Assembly: GCF_029278605.1 (NCBI RefSeq) | Contig: NZ_CP119574.1 | Location: 372,001 to 436,000 of the forward strand | Direction: 5' to 3' | DNA length: 64,000 nt | Source of the DNA: Cupriavidus sp. WKF15 | GTDB taxonomy: Bacteria; Pseudomonadota; Gammaproteobacteria; Burkholderiales; Burkholderiaceae | Part shown: one piece after another, positions 8,869 through 17,490 of the stretch | Numbering within the stretch: position 1 is the stretch's first letter | Layout: every line of letters starts with the position of its first letter | Made by a program: the position numbers and the translations under genes | The notes under the pieces: generated by a model | What the model was told of the DNA's origin: nothing | Database searches by the model: none | What the model saw: only the letters and a program-made list of their open reading frames with translations

Positions 8869-8883
8869 GGCGTTTTCCCTGAC

Positions 8884-8911
8884 TGTCGTGAATTCTAAAG
8901 CGTATGTCGTG
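8884..8911. promoter_or_regulatory. Two TGTCGTG direct repeats between the AraC gene and the CMD gene
   Basis: TGTCGTG occurs at 8884-8890 and 8905-8911, 21 bases apart, on the same face of the helix. AraC-type proteins typically bind two such half-sites. The repeats lie in the divergent promoter region. The assignment to the neighbouring AraC protein is inference. Confidence 0.35.
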
Positions 8912-9012
8912 TTTCATCAAATTAATGCCGACCGGTGGCCGATACTTTTCAACATCGGCGCCCCCGTGCGCCATGCGCCTGAAGTCAACCTGATCCGTCG
9001 AGGAGAACGAAC

Positions 9013-9420
9013 ATGAGCAGCCAGATCCGCTCCAGCGCCACACCCCTGTGTGACCAATTGCGGGCAACCGGAAACTGGAATCCCGCGTGGGACGCCATTG
9101 CCGAGCTGGACCCGGCATGGATCGAGAAATTCATGGCGATGGGCATGCACCCGGTCCTCTCCGGCGTGCTCGATCCCAAGGTCTACGAATTCATCGCCAT
9201 TGCGGTCGATGCGTCATGCACCCACATGTACGCCCCGGGCACCCGCCGCCACATTCGCAAGGCGCTCGAACTGGGCGCCACGAAGGAAGAGATCGCCGCG
9301 GTGCTGCAGGCCGTCAGCGTGCTTGGCATCCATACCAGCAGCCTGGGCGCGCCGATCCTGCTGGAAGAACTCGCAGCACTGCAACAGGAACAAGTGTCGG
9401 CTGAGCGCGCCGCCGCCTGA
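9013..9420 (+). CDS. Carboxymuconolactone decarboxylase (CMD/AhpD-like) family protein
   Basis: A GGAGAACG site precedes ATG 9013. The 135-residue protein matches the CMD fold: DPKVYEFIAIAVDASCTHMY, then HIRKALELGATKEEIAAVLQAVSVLGIH. AhpD members use a CxxC pair plus His; here only one Cys is seen in CTHMY, so disulfide peroxidase activity of the AhpD type is unlikely. It is the first gene of a plus-strand series with the BKACE enzyme 38 bases on. A lactone or peroxide-related step is possible but unproven. Confidence 0.85.
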   Translation: MSSQIRSSATPLCDQLRATGNWNPAWDAIAELDPAWIEKFMAMGMHPVLSGVLDPKVYEFIAIAVDASCTHMYAPGTRRHIRKALELGATKEEIAAVLQAVSVLGIHTSSLGAPILLEELAALQQEQVSAERAAA

Positions 9421-9457
9421 ACACGATTCGCGCCACGCACAATCAAGTGAGACTGAA

Positions 9458-10513
9458 ATGCACTTTCTAGACGATTCCCTCCTGCCCGAGAACCAGGAAA
9501 AGCTGGTTATCCAGGTGGCTCCCTTCGGGCCGCAGTGGTTGCCCGGCGATTCGGACGATATTCCGGTGACCATGGACGAGCAGGTCCAGAAGGCGGTCGA
9601 CTGCTACAACGCGGGGGCCACCGTGCTCCATGTGCATGTACGCGAGGCCGACGGCAAGGGCAGCAAGCGGCTGTCCATGTTCAACGAGATGCTGACGCGC
9701 CTGCGCGAAGCCGTGCCCAGGATGGTGCTGCAGGTGGGCGGTTCGATCTCCTTCGCGCCGGAAGACGAAAGCCAGGCCGCGAAATGGCTGGCCGACGATA
9801 CGCGCCACATGCTGGCCGAATTGCAGCCGAAGCCGGACCAGGTCACGGTCGCCATCAACACCGCGCAGATGAACATCATGGAGCTGATGACCGAGGCTGA
9901 CGTGGCGGGGACTTCCCTGACGAACCCGGCCATCCAGGCGGCATACCGAGACATGATCGTGCCGTCCAACCCATCCTGGCACGTTGAGCACATCAAGCGA
10001 CTGGTCGCGAAGGGCATCCAGCCGCATTTCATGCTCGGCAACCTGACAGGACTGGAGACGGTCGAGCGACTGATCCGCGCCGGCGTCTACCGCGGACCGC
10101 TGATCCTGAACTACGTCGCCATCGGTGGCGGCGCTGCCGGGCTGCATCCGGCTGACATGCTCGAGTTCGTGCGCCGCACGCCGGACGGAGCCGTGCTGAC
10201 GATCGAAACGCTCAATCGAAACGTGTTTCCGATGAGCGCCATGGCGATCGCGCTGGGCTTGCATGTGCGCGTGGGCATCGAAGACACGCTGTTCGGCCCC
10301 AACGGCCAGCGCGCAACATCCGTGCAGCAGATCGAAACGATGGTGCGCATTGCCCGCGAACTGCATCGTGAAGTTGCCACCGGCGAAGACGCGCATCGCA
10401 TCTACCAGACCGGCACGTTCTGGAACAGCGCCGATGAAACCCTGGCCCGCCTGGGCATGGTGCCTAACCGCAAGCCAATGCAACGCGGCGTGCCGCTACG
10501 ACCTGCCGCCTAA
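9458..10513 (+). CDS. DUF849 / beta-keto acid cleavage enzyme (BKACE) family
   Basis: The family cleaves beta-keto acids with acetyl-CoA to give acetoacetate and a new acyl-CoA; it uses a zinc ion in a TIM barrel. The 351-residue protein shows the zinc motif ATVLHVHVREADGKGS (about residues 53-68), MVLQVGGSISF and the C-terminal GLHVRVGIEDTLFGPNG. The start at 9458 is preceded by GTGAGAC rather than a strong site. The family is broad, so the substrate cannot be read from sequence. With the CMD, MFS and SDR genes it suggests uptake and cleavage of a keto acid. Confidence 0.87.
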   Translation: MHFLDDSLLPENQEKLVIQVAPFGPQWLPGDSDDIPVTMDEQVQKAVDCYNAGATVLHVHVREADGKGSKRLSMFNEMLTRLREAVPRMVLQVGGSISFAPEDESQAAKWLADDTRHMLAELQPKPDQVTVAINTAQMNIMELMTEADVAGTSLTNPAIQAAYRDMIVPSNPSWHVEHIKRLVAKGIQPHFMLGNLTGLETVERLIRAGVYRGPLILNYVAIGGGAAGLHPADMLEFVRRTPDGAVLTIETLNRNVFPMSAMAIALGLHVRVGIEDTLFGPNGQRATSVQQIETMVRIARELHREVATGEDAHRIYQTGTFWNSADETLARLGMVPNRKPMQRGVPLRPAA

Positions 10514-10618
10514 GCTTGCCCCTCTCGCCTTCATGGAGAGCGGCACGGATGCGCCTTAGAACATGGCCGACAAATATTGATACGTGACAGATAGAGGCAC
10601 TCAAAACAGGAGACTAAG

Positions 10619-11893
10619 ATGTTTTGGAAGAAGAGCCCCTCCGCCGTGCTGGCCAGCTTGCTGGTCATCCACGTGCTGGCCATGGTTGACCGCAACATGC
10701 TGCTGGGCTTTTCGCCCCAGATCATCGCGGACCTGCATCTCAGCAACGCCCAATACGGCTTCCTCGTCGGGGCTGTGTGGGTGCTGAGCTATGCGTGCTC
10801 GGTAGTGTTCCTCGGCTCCATGGCCGACCGCTTCAGCCGCACGCGCATCCTGGCCGGTGGCGTGTTTGTCTGGAGCCTGTGCACCTGGGCTTCGGGCCAT
10901 GCCCAGAGCTTCGATCAGATGGCGCTGGCGCGCTTCTTCGTCGCCATTGGTGAGGCCGCGCTCGTGCCGTCCACGGTGTCACTGCTGGCTGAATTGTTCG
11001 TGCAGGAGCGGCGTGGCACGGCCATGGGCATCTTCTTCATGGGCATTCCGCTGGGCATCGGTGTCAGTTTTCTGCTGGCCGGTACCTTTGGCGCCGTGCA
11101 TGGCTGGCGCACCACTTTCTATGCCCTGGGTGGCGTGGGCATCGCCATCGCCGCGCTGCTGGCCGGCCTCAAGGACGACCGGGGCCAACTGCCGGTGCAC
11201 GAGCGTGGGGCCCCCTTCAAGCAGCAGGTGCGCGACACGCTGGGCCTGCTGCGCCGTAGCCCTGCGCTGTCGCTGATGATTACCGGCTTTGCACTCTTTC
11301 ACTTCTTCTTCGTCGGCCTGACGTTCACGCAGCTATGGCTGGTGGAGGAGCGCGGCATGGACGCCGCCGCCATTGCCTCGCGCATCGGCATGCTGCAACT
11401 GGCGTTTGGCGCGGCGGGCTCGGTGGTGGGCGGCGTGCTGGGGGATCGCATGGCGCAGCGGCTGCCGGGCAAGCACGCCGCCGTGGTCGTGCTGTTCATC
11501 GCTGTGTGCGCGGTGCCCATGATCGCCTACCGCTTTGCCGAGCCGGGTTCGTTGGTGTTCTACACCGGCATGTGCGCAGGCTTCTTCCTGCCGCTTGCCC
11601 TGTACGGGGCCGGCAACGGCGGCATCGTGAACCTGACACCGCCGCAGATGCGCTCCACGGTCAGCGCCTTCAACATGCTGAGTGTCAACGTCTTTGCCCT
11701 GTCCATCGGCAACGTCATGGCGGGGCGTGCCGTGGATGTGATGAAGGCCCGGGGGGTTGCCAATCCGCTCTCGCACGTGGTGCTGGCGTCAGACCTCCTG
11801 GGCATTGTATCGATCATATTCTTTGCGCTGGCCGCGGTGGCTATCGCCCGGCACCAACGCGGCGAGGCAGGTGGCGTCCCTGCCTGCGCCTAG
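10619..11893 (+). CDS. MFS transporter (12 membrane segments)
   Basis: The 424-residue protein begins with a short cytosolic tail and a first helix (SAVLASLLVIHVLAMVDRNM). The MFS loop 2-3 motif appears as GSMADRFSRTRILAGG near residue 67. Hydrophobic helices continue in two halves separated by the charged loop KDDRGQLPVHERGAPFKQQ. It resembles MFS carriers for organic acids. The start has AGGAGACTAAG just upstream. Position between BKACE and SDR suggests import of the pathway's substrate. Confidence 0.88.
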   Translation: MFWKKSPSAVLASLLVIHVLAMVDRNMLLGFSPQIIADLHLSNAQYGFLVGAVWVLSYACSVVFLGSMADRFSRTRILAGGVFVWSLCTWASGHAQSFDQMALARFFVAIGEAALVPSTVSLLAELFVQERRGTAMGIFFMGIPLGIGVSFLLAGTFGAVHGWRTTFYALGGVGIAIAALLAGLKDDRGQLPVHERGAPFKQQVRDTLGLLRRSPALSLMITGFALFHFFFVGLTFTQLWLVEERGMDAAAIASRIGMLQLAFGAAGSVVGGVLGDRMAQRLPGKHAAVVVLFIAVCAVPMIAYRFAEPGSLVFYTGMCAGFFLPLALYGAGNGGIVNLTPPQMRSTVSAFNMLSVNVFALSIGNVMAGRAVDVMKARGVANPLSHVVLASDLLGIVSIIFFALAAVAIARHQRGEAGGVPACA

Positions 11894-11924
11894 GTTTCCC
11901 CTCAGTACAGATCGGAGTGAATTC

Positions 11925-12752
11925 ATGAATAAGCTGCAAGATAGAGTCGCCCTCGTCACGGGGGCCGGACAGGGCCTGGGCAGTGCCATCGCGCGGGCCA
12001 TGGCCCGCGAGGGCGCCCGACTGGTGATCTGCGACATCAACATAGAAACGCTGGAGGATACCCGCGCAGCGATCGAAGCCGAAGGCGTGCCCTGCCTGGC
12101 GCTGCGCTGCGACGTGTCGGATGTGGCCGCCGTCGATGCCATGTTCGTGCAGGCCGCCGAGCGCTTTGGCGCGGTGGACATCCTGGTCAACAATGCCGGT
12201 ATCGTCCCCGCGTCCCAGAAGGACACCGAGCGCCGCAACAAGCTCTACGCCTACCTCACCACGGCCATGCCGCGCCAGTCGCTGGGCATCGTGTCGTCGC
12301 TGACCGACGACGACTGGCTCAAGTGGTGGGGCGTAAACATGCACGGCGTGTTCTATTGCACCCGCGCCGCGCTGCGCCAGATGGAGCCGCGCCGCAGCGG
12401 CAAGATCATCAACATTGCCTCGATCGCGGGCATGAGTACGCTCAGCACGCACAGCCCCGGCTACTCGGCCACCAAGGCGGGCGTCATCAGCCTGACCAAG
12501 ACCACTGCTATCGACGCGGCTGGCGCCAACATCTATGTCAACGCCATCGCCTGCGGCGGGGTGATGACGCCGCCGTTCCAGGCCTACATCGCCAATGCCA
12601 GTGAAGCGGAGAGAAACAGCCTGTTCCAGTTGTCGCCGCTGGGGCGACTGGGCGAACCGTCGGAATACGCGTCGCTGGCGATCTACCTGGCCTCGGACGA
12701 GCATTACCTGGTAGGCCAGGTCATCAGTCCCAACGGCGGTGCTGTAATTTGA
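11925..12752 (+). CDS. Short-chain dehydrogenase/reductase (SDR)
   Basis: The gene starts at ATG 11925 after CGGAGTGA; the open frame extends upstream, but only inside the MFS gene. The 275-residue protein has the cofactor motif TGAGQGLG, NNAG near residue 90 and the catalytic Ser and YxxxK (NIASIAGMS, YSATKAG). An insertion of about 25 residues follows NNAGIVPASQK. Classical SDRs oxidise alcohols or reduce ketones with NAD(P). It closes the CMD-BKACE-MFS-SDR series. Confidence 0.9.
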   Translation: MNKLQDRVALVTGAGQGLGSAIARAMAREGARLVICDINIETLEDTRAAIEAEGVPCLALRCDVSDVAAVDAMFVQAAERFGAVDILVNNAGIVPASQKDTERRNKLYAYLTTAMPRQSLGIVSSLTDDDWLKWWGVNMHGVFYCTRAALRQMEPRRSGKIINIASIAGMSTLSTHSPGYSATKAGVISLTKTTAIDAAGANIYVNAIACGGVMTPPFQAYIANASEAERNSLFQLSPLGRLGEPSEYASLAIYLASDEHYLVGQVISPNGGAVI

Positions 12753-13182
12753 AGGCGCGTCAGGAGCCGCAAGTTCGGTCTCCACAACTTCAATCGCAGA
12801 CAAGGATGACGCGCGCATAATCGCAGATCAACGCCATTCGTCGATGGCATACCGCGAAAATCTGCACTCGCACGACTTGCATCTGGCCAGCGAAAGTCCG
12901 TTAGCGTTGCCGGAGCCGACGTTCGAATGACCGCGTAGTCGCGCTGACCAACGACGTCTCATGGCCGGTGTCGGCCGCTGCCCCGCGATACTATGATCGT
13001 CCCTGACCGAACTGTTGCCATGGTTCGTCTCGGCGTCATGTCGACGGTGCTTCCAAGGCACCGTTGTCATTCATCGGTCGCGGCCAGCACTGAGCTGCAA
13101 TGTGTGCTTTCCTTTTGTAGGGCGACCTGGCGGGCCGCATGGTTGAGGCAGTACACCGCCTAGCGAACTGTGCTGACATGCC
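12753..13182. other. Intergenic region containing repeat copy A
   Basis: No supported gene. Bases 12877-13035 carry a degraded repeat related to 14034-14195, and the rest shows only short frames. No strong terminator was seen after the SDR gene. Confidence 0.5.
12877..13035 (+). repeat. Degraded intergenic repeat, copy A
   Basis: It shares blocks with copy B at 14034-14195 in the same order: GCATCTGGCC..CGAAAGTCCGTTAG, GACGTTCGAA.GACCG, CAACGACGT and CTGGCCGGT-like, then TCCCTGACCGA. Identity is patchy. No open frame is shared by both copies, so it looks like a non-coding or dead element. Confidence 0.5.
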
Positions 13183-13224
13183 GTGGCCGTTTCAGGCCGC
13201 TTCCGCAAGGTAGAGTGCGGCGTC

Positions 13225-13527
13225 ATGTCCAGATTGTTCGCATTACGGAAGATTGCAAGGAAACGAAGCCAAGTTCAAAGTACGCTCATATCAAACTGCG
13301 GTATGGCCGTGCATGCAGAAAGAGCTGGTCAGCTCCTGGCACACCGATTGAGCGTCCTTGAGCGTCGGATTTGGCAGTCACGGCGGCGTCTGCGCGCGCA
13401 AATTTCCCGCGTAAGGAGCGCACAGATTGAAGGTGGAGACGTCGCCTTGGCTATGCGTGTGCTTAGCCATATGCGGGTAAGCTACTCCATCCTTGTGCAG
13501 CTTAAGCGGGGGAGGGGGCGCATGTAG
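13225..13527 (+). CDS. Hypothetical basic 100-residue protein
   Basis: ATG 13225 follows AAGGTAGAG. The product is rich in Arg and helix-forming residues (LSVLERRIWQSRRRLRAQISRVRSAQ) and may form a coiled coil. An ATG-less extension opens at 13183. It has no recognised family and lies in a gene-poor region between repeat copies, so it may be a chance frame. Confidence 0.25.
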   Translation: MSRLFALRKIARKRSQVQSTLISNCGMAVHAERAGQLLAHRLSVLERRIWQSRRRLRAQISRVRSAQIEGGDVALAMRVLSHMRVSYSILVQLKRGRGRM

Positions 13528-13650
13528 CGCTCCCACTAGACAACTGGCGAATCAGGTTGTAGGCCAAGCCTTCGAGCGGGCCTATGACCGCGCTGACGGT
13601 GGAGGCCTTACGGCGGCACGGTCAGCGCTTGAGGTCAGGTGGGTCGTAGC

Positions 13651-13836
13651 TTACGTGCTGTGCCTTTGGATTCTGCCGTCCCGGCTGTGAATATAGAGTT
13701 GCACGCCGTCTCGGTTAGCGATCCGCAAGCTGGCAGCAATAGCTTCCTCTTGAGTGTCGTAGTGCGACTTCGGCGTGCCCTCGCGGGTGACGACCCAGCC
13801 CTCGCCTTGCGGCATCACGTGGATGTTCCGTGGCAT
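13651..13836 (-). CDS. DUF2188 domain small protein
   Basis: The 61-residue product starts MPRNIHVMPQGEGWVVTREG and ends HSRDGRIQRHST, with a central TQEEAIAASLRIAN. This is the DUF2188 pattern: a two-strand start, a helix and a closing DGRI strand. These proteins are common and of unknown function. An AGGAGG site lies just upstream of the ATG at 13836 (complement of CCTCCT near 13844). Confidence 0.8.
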   Translation of the reverse strand: MPRNIHVMPQGEGWVVTREGTPKSHYDTQEEAIAASLRIANRDGVQLYIHSRDGRIQRHST

Positions 13837-14033
13837 GGTGCGTCCTCCTGCCCCCCTAATTCATCTTTACACCTGCGGGCAGCAGATGGTTATCGGGTGC
13901 CGTCCTACAGGCTGGGAGATGGTCGAGGCGTGCCAAATGTCAGCCGTGCCAACAGGTGCAGGAATCTTGGCAGAACATGCTGACCACCGCCCGTCCCAGT
14001 TAAGTCGAAAAGCTGCAACGGCCGATGATGAGG

Positions 14034-14195
14034 CATGCATCTCTGGCCCATCGAAAGTCCATTAGCCTGGCGGGGAGCGACGTTCGAACGACCGAGGGAT
14101 CGCGAGCGCAACGACGTTTCCTGGCCGGTCACGGCCCGCTGCTGCCGGTGATGCCGCGGCCGTCTCTGACCGACCCTTCTCAGCCATTGGAGGTG
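14034..14195 (+). repeat. Degraded intergenic repeat, copy B
   Basis: This is the partner of 12877-13035. It shares GCATC, CGAAAGTCC.TTAG, GACGTTCGAA, CAACGACGTTTCCTGGCCGG and TCTGACCGACC. The remaining bases of 13837-14442 contain no gene that I can support. Confidence 0.5.
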
Positions 14196-14442
14196 CCAGA
14201 TCGAACGTCCGCACCGAAAAACGGCCATTCGCCTCGGCCGCGAGTGGCGGCCCCATCGAACTCAATCGGATCGTTGGCACTCGGCAAACGTCAGAGGAAT
14301 TCTGCAATCTGGCGTACTTTGGTTGGCCCCCGTGATGGACGTATTACGAGACGAAGCAGTTCGACCGAGGCCAAGATTAGTGAGGCAGCAGAGACCCTCA
14401 ACTTTTCTAGACCAAGCAGCGAAGGTCGACGCAGCAGAAACA

Positions 14443-15243
14443 TCATTCTCCCGTAAATCGTGGCGCACGCCGCTCTACAAAGGCACGTACGCCTTCCTGT
14501 GCATCAGCGCCACTGGCCCGGGCTGTGAGCAGCTGATGCTCAAGCGAAAGGTGTGCCTGCAAGTCACGGACAGGCAGGCCGCTGCACAAGGTCTTGATGC
14601 CGGCCAATGACGCGGTCGCGGCCTGCGCCAGGCGCAACGCAAGATTCTCGGCCGCACCGGCAAGCTCGGCATCAGGGTGCAGCGCATCTACCACACCATG
14701 TGCGAGGCAGCGTTGCGCGTCGATCGTTTCGCTGAGCATGAACCACTGTTGGGCCCGCACAGCGCCAACGCGGCGGGCCAGGAAGTAGGAGGCGCCGAGG
14801 TCGGGCGACAGCCCTATTGCTGCGTAGCCGGTGCGCAGTTTCACCGATTCCGCTGCAAGCACGAAGTCGGCGCACAGCGCCAGGCCGATGCCGGCCCCCC
14901 CGAGAGGCCCGTTCACTGCTGCGACGACGGGCAACGGCGCCGTCGCCAGACGGTACAACGCTGGATGCAGTGAATCGAGAATATCGTCCACGAGCGCACC
15001 CAGGGCCGGGCCAGCGGCCACAAATTCGTCAATATCCCCGCCGGCACAGAAAATGCGGCCTTCCGCCGCGAGCAACACGACGCGCGGCTGCTGCTCCAGA
15101 ACACTGTCGATCGCCCCCACCAGCGCGCGGGATGCAGCGCGTGAGATGGTGTTTGCGTGCTCTTGGCGCTTCAGCACGATCCGGCCGATGTTCTCGGCTA
15201 CGCCCCAGGCAATTCCATCAGATTGATGCATTGGATTGTCCAT
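14443..15243 (-). CDS. Enoyl-CoA hydratase/isomerase family protein
   Basis: The 266-residue crotonase-fold protein begins at ATG 15243. The oxyanion-hole segments are visible: AAEGRIFCAGGDIDEFVAAG (about residue 60-80) and VNGPLGGAGIGLALCADFVLAA (about 110-130). The acidic residues expected after the second motif are partly replaced (GYAAIGLSPDLGASYFL), so it may be an isomerase or hydrolase rather than a classical hydratase. It is the last gene of the minus-strand acyl-CoA operon, 54 bases after the CaiB-type gene. Confidence 0.87.
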   Translation of the reverse strand: MDNPMHQSDGIAWGVAENIGRIVLKRQEHANTISRAASRALVGAIDSVLEQQPRVVLLAAEGRIFCAGGDIDEFVAAGPALGALVDDILDSLHPALYRLATAPLPVVAAVNGPLGGAGIGLALCADFVLAAESVKLRTGYAAIGLSPDLGASYFLARRVGAVRAQQWFMLSETIDAQRCLAHGVVDALHPDAELAGAAENLALRLAQAATASLAGIKTLCSGLPVRDLQAHLSLEHQLLTARASGADAQEGVRAFVERRAPRFTGE

Positions 15244-15296
15244 TTTTGTCCTGTATCCAGTCTGGTGAGCATTCGCACGCCAGCGCGCTTCATCAA

Positions 15297-16331
15297 TTAG
15301 TCCACCGACAAGGGCAGAAAGCGCGGCGCGGCGGCAACTTGCAGGGCCCCATCTGCGCCAATGCCATAGATGCCATGCGCCGCATTGTGCGGGTGCGCGG
15401 CCGCCTCGGACAGGCTCAGGACAGGCGCGAAGCATGCATCGCTGCCCTCGAGTAGCGCGCACCAGTGAGCGCGCGAACGGCCGGCGAACAGCGTCGAAAA
15501 CCGAGCCTTCAACGCAGGCCAGGCACGCACGTCATACTGCGCGGCCGGGTCCACATCCGCAAGGCCGAGCTTGTCCAGCAGCAGCGCGTAGAACTGGGGC
15601 TCCAGCGGGCCAAGCGTGATGAAGCCCCCGTCGGCACAGCGGTAGACATCATAGAACGGCGAGTCGTGGAACGGGCTGGGAGTCGGCCCATCCAGTTGTC
15701 CGCTGGCGCGTACCCATTGCACAATGGTGCCGAGCATCGCCAGTACATCAACGATGGCGCCGTCCACCACGCGCCCTTGGCCGCTGGCGCGCGCGTCCAA
15801 CAACGAGCAAGCCATGCCAAAGGCCAACCCCAACGCGCCAGCGGCGTCGCCGACGACGGTCGGTGGCACGATGGGCGCCTGGCCGTCGCGCGCCGACAGC
15901 GAAAGCAGGCCGGTCAGTGCCACGTAATTCAAGTCGTGGCCGGCGGCTTGCGCCAGGGGCCCGGATTGCCCCCATCCGGTCATGCGGCCATAAACCAGCC
16001 GAGGGTTGCACGCAGCGCAATCAGCCGGACCCAGGCCCAGCTTCTCCATCACGCCGGGACGGTTACCTTCGACCAGTGCGTCAGCCTCTGCAACCAGCGC
16101 CATCGCCTTGGCCACGTCGGCAGACTGCTTGAGATCGAGCATCACGACGGCCTTGCCGCGCCGCAGGGGATTGTCCGCCGCACCGCCAATGCGTTCGTTC
16201 ACCGCGCCCTTTTGCGGCCGCGCGATGACAGTGACCTGCGCCCCCATGTCGGCCAGCATCCGGCCGGCCAATGGGCCGGGTCCGATTCCTTCAAACTCAA
16301 TGACGCGAATCCCAGTCAGCGGCTGCTTCAT
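15297..16331 (-). CDS. CaiB/BaiF family CoA-transferase (alpha-methylacyl-CoA racemase-like)
   Basis: The 344-residue protein starts LTGIRVIEFEGIGPGPLAGRML and carries GHDLNYVALTGLLSL, with the conserved Asp used in the family. Class III enzymes move CoA between acids, and close relatives racemise alpha-methyl-acyl-CoA. Length and the GIGPGP start fit the racemase subgroup. Its ATG overlaps the stop of the acyl-CoA dehydrogenase gene (ATGA at 16331-16328), so translation is coupled. A racemase would suit a branched substrate. Confidence 0.88.
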   Translation of the reverse strand: MKQPLTGIRVIEFEGIGPGPLAGRMLADMGAQVTVIARPQKGAVNERIGGAADNPLRRGKAVVMLDLKQSADVAKAMALVAEADALVEGNRPGVMEKLGLGPADCAACNPRLVYGRMTGWGQSGPLAQAAGHDLNYVALTGLLSLSARDGQAPIVPPTVVGDAAGALGLAFGMACSLLDARASGQGRVVDGAIVDVLAMLGTIVQWVRASGQLDGPTPSPFHDSPFYDVYRCADGGFITLGPLEPQFYALLLDKLGLADVDPAAQYDVRAWPALKARFSTLFAGRSRAHWCALLEGSDACFAPVLSLSEAAAHPHNAAHGIYGIGADGALQVAAAPRFLPLSVD

Positions 16332-17479
16332 GCGGGCAGCCTCCGTGCAATCAGTTCCTTCATGATCTCGTTCGCACCGCCATAAATGCGCTGCACCCGC
16401 GCATCGGCGTACAGCCTCGCAATCGGGTACTCGGTCATATAGCCGTAGCCGCCGAAGAGCTGCAGGCATTCATCAGTGACCTTGCCTTGCTGCTCGGTAC
16501 ACCACCACTTGGCCATGTAGGCCGCCGATTCGTCGAGCTGGCCATCGAGCAGACGCTGGATACAGTCATTGACGAATGTGCGCACCACATGCGCCAGCGT
16601 GGCACACTCTGCCAGCTTGAAGCGCGTGTTCTGGAAGTCGTACAGCGATTGGCCGAATGCCTTGCGCTGCTGGGTGTACTCCAGCGTCAGTTCGACAGCA
16701 CGCTCGATCACGGCCGCCGCGGGCACGGCGAGCAGCATGCGCTCGTAGGGAAGCTGGCTCATGAGTTGCGCGAAACCCCGTCCTTCCGTCTCGCCAAGCA
16801 GGCGGTCGGCGGGAACCCGCACGCCATCGAATGACAACTCGGCGGTATCGGAGGCGTGCTGGCCAAGCTTTTCGAGCCGGCGGCCAACGCGGAATCCCGG
16901 CAGATCCTCGGTCTCCAGCACGATCAGCGACACCCCCCGGCTACCCGCCTCACCCGTTCGTACCGCCACCACCAGCAAGTTGGCGGTGAAGCCGTTGGTA
17001 ATGAAGGTCTTGGCACCGTCGATGACGTACTCGCTGCCGTCGCGGCGCGCGCGCGTGCGCAGCGCCTGAAGGTCCGAGCCGCAGCCGGGTTCGGTCATGG
17101 CGATGCCGGCCAGCATCTCGCCGCTGACCAGCTTCGGTAGCCAGCGCTGTTTCTGCTCCGGCGTGCCATAGTCCAGGATGTAGTGAGTGGCGATGCTGTG
17201 GACGGCTGTGGTGGCGGGCACTTCGGCCCTGGCCAGCTCGTCCTGCACCACCAGTTGGTAGGCCAGGCTCGCGCCGGCGCCACCATGGGCTTCCTCGATC
17301 TCAGGCAGCAGGAAGCCCATCTGCCCGAACGCATGCCAGACTTCGCGCGGGATGTAGCCCTGGCGGCGCCATCCGTCCAGGTTCGGCGCCAGCTCGCCGG
17401 CCACGTAGCGGCGCACCTGCTCGCGGAATGCCTCGATTTCCTCATCCATCCAACGATGGCGGTACAGTTGCGGCAGCAT
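16328..17479 (-). CDS. Acyl-CoA dehydrogenase
   Basis: From ATG 17479 the 383-residue flavoprotein shows the N-terminal helical domain (WMDEEIEAFREQVRRYVAGE), the FAD motifs IAMTEPGCGSDL and YVIDGAKTFITNG, and the C-terminal LQLFGGYGYMTEYPIARLYADARVQRIYGGANEIM, with the likely catalytic Glu near the end. It introduces the double bond at the alpha-beta position. It lies between the SDR gene and the CaiB gene in one operon. Confidence 0.93.
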   Translation of the reverse strand: MLPQLYRHRWMDEEIEAFREQVRRYVAGELAPNLDGWRRQGYIPREVWHAFGQMGFLLPEIEEAHGGAGASLAYQLVVQDELARAEVPATTAVHSIATHYILDYGTPEQKQRWLPKLVSGEMLAGIAMTEPGCGSDLQALRTRARRDGSEYVIDGAKTFITNGFTANLLVVAVRTGEAGSRGVSLIVLETEDLPGFRVGRRLEKLGQHASDTAELSFDGVRVPADRLLGETEGRGFAQLMSQLPYERMLLAVPAAAVIERAVELTLEYTQQRKAFGQSLYDFQNTRFKLAECATLAHVVRTFVNDCIQRLLDGQLDESAAYMAKWWCTEQQGKVTDECLQLFGGYGYMTEYPIARLYADARVQRIYGGANEIMKELIARRLPA

Positions 17480-17490
17480 CGCTAGTCTCC

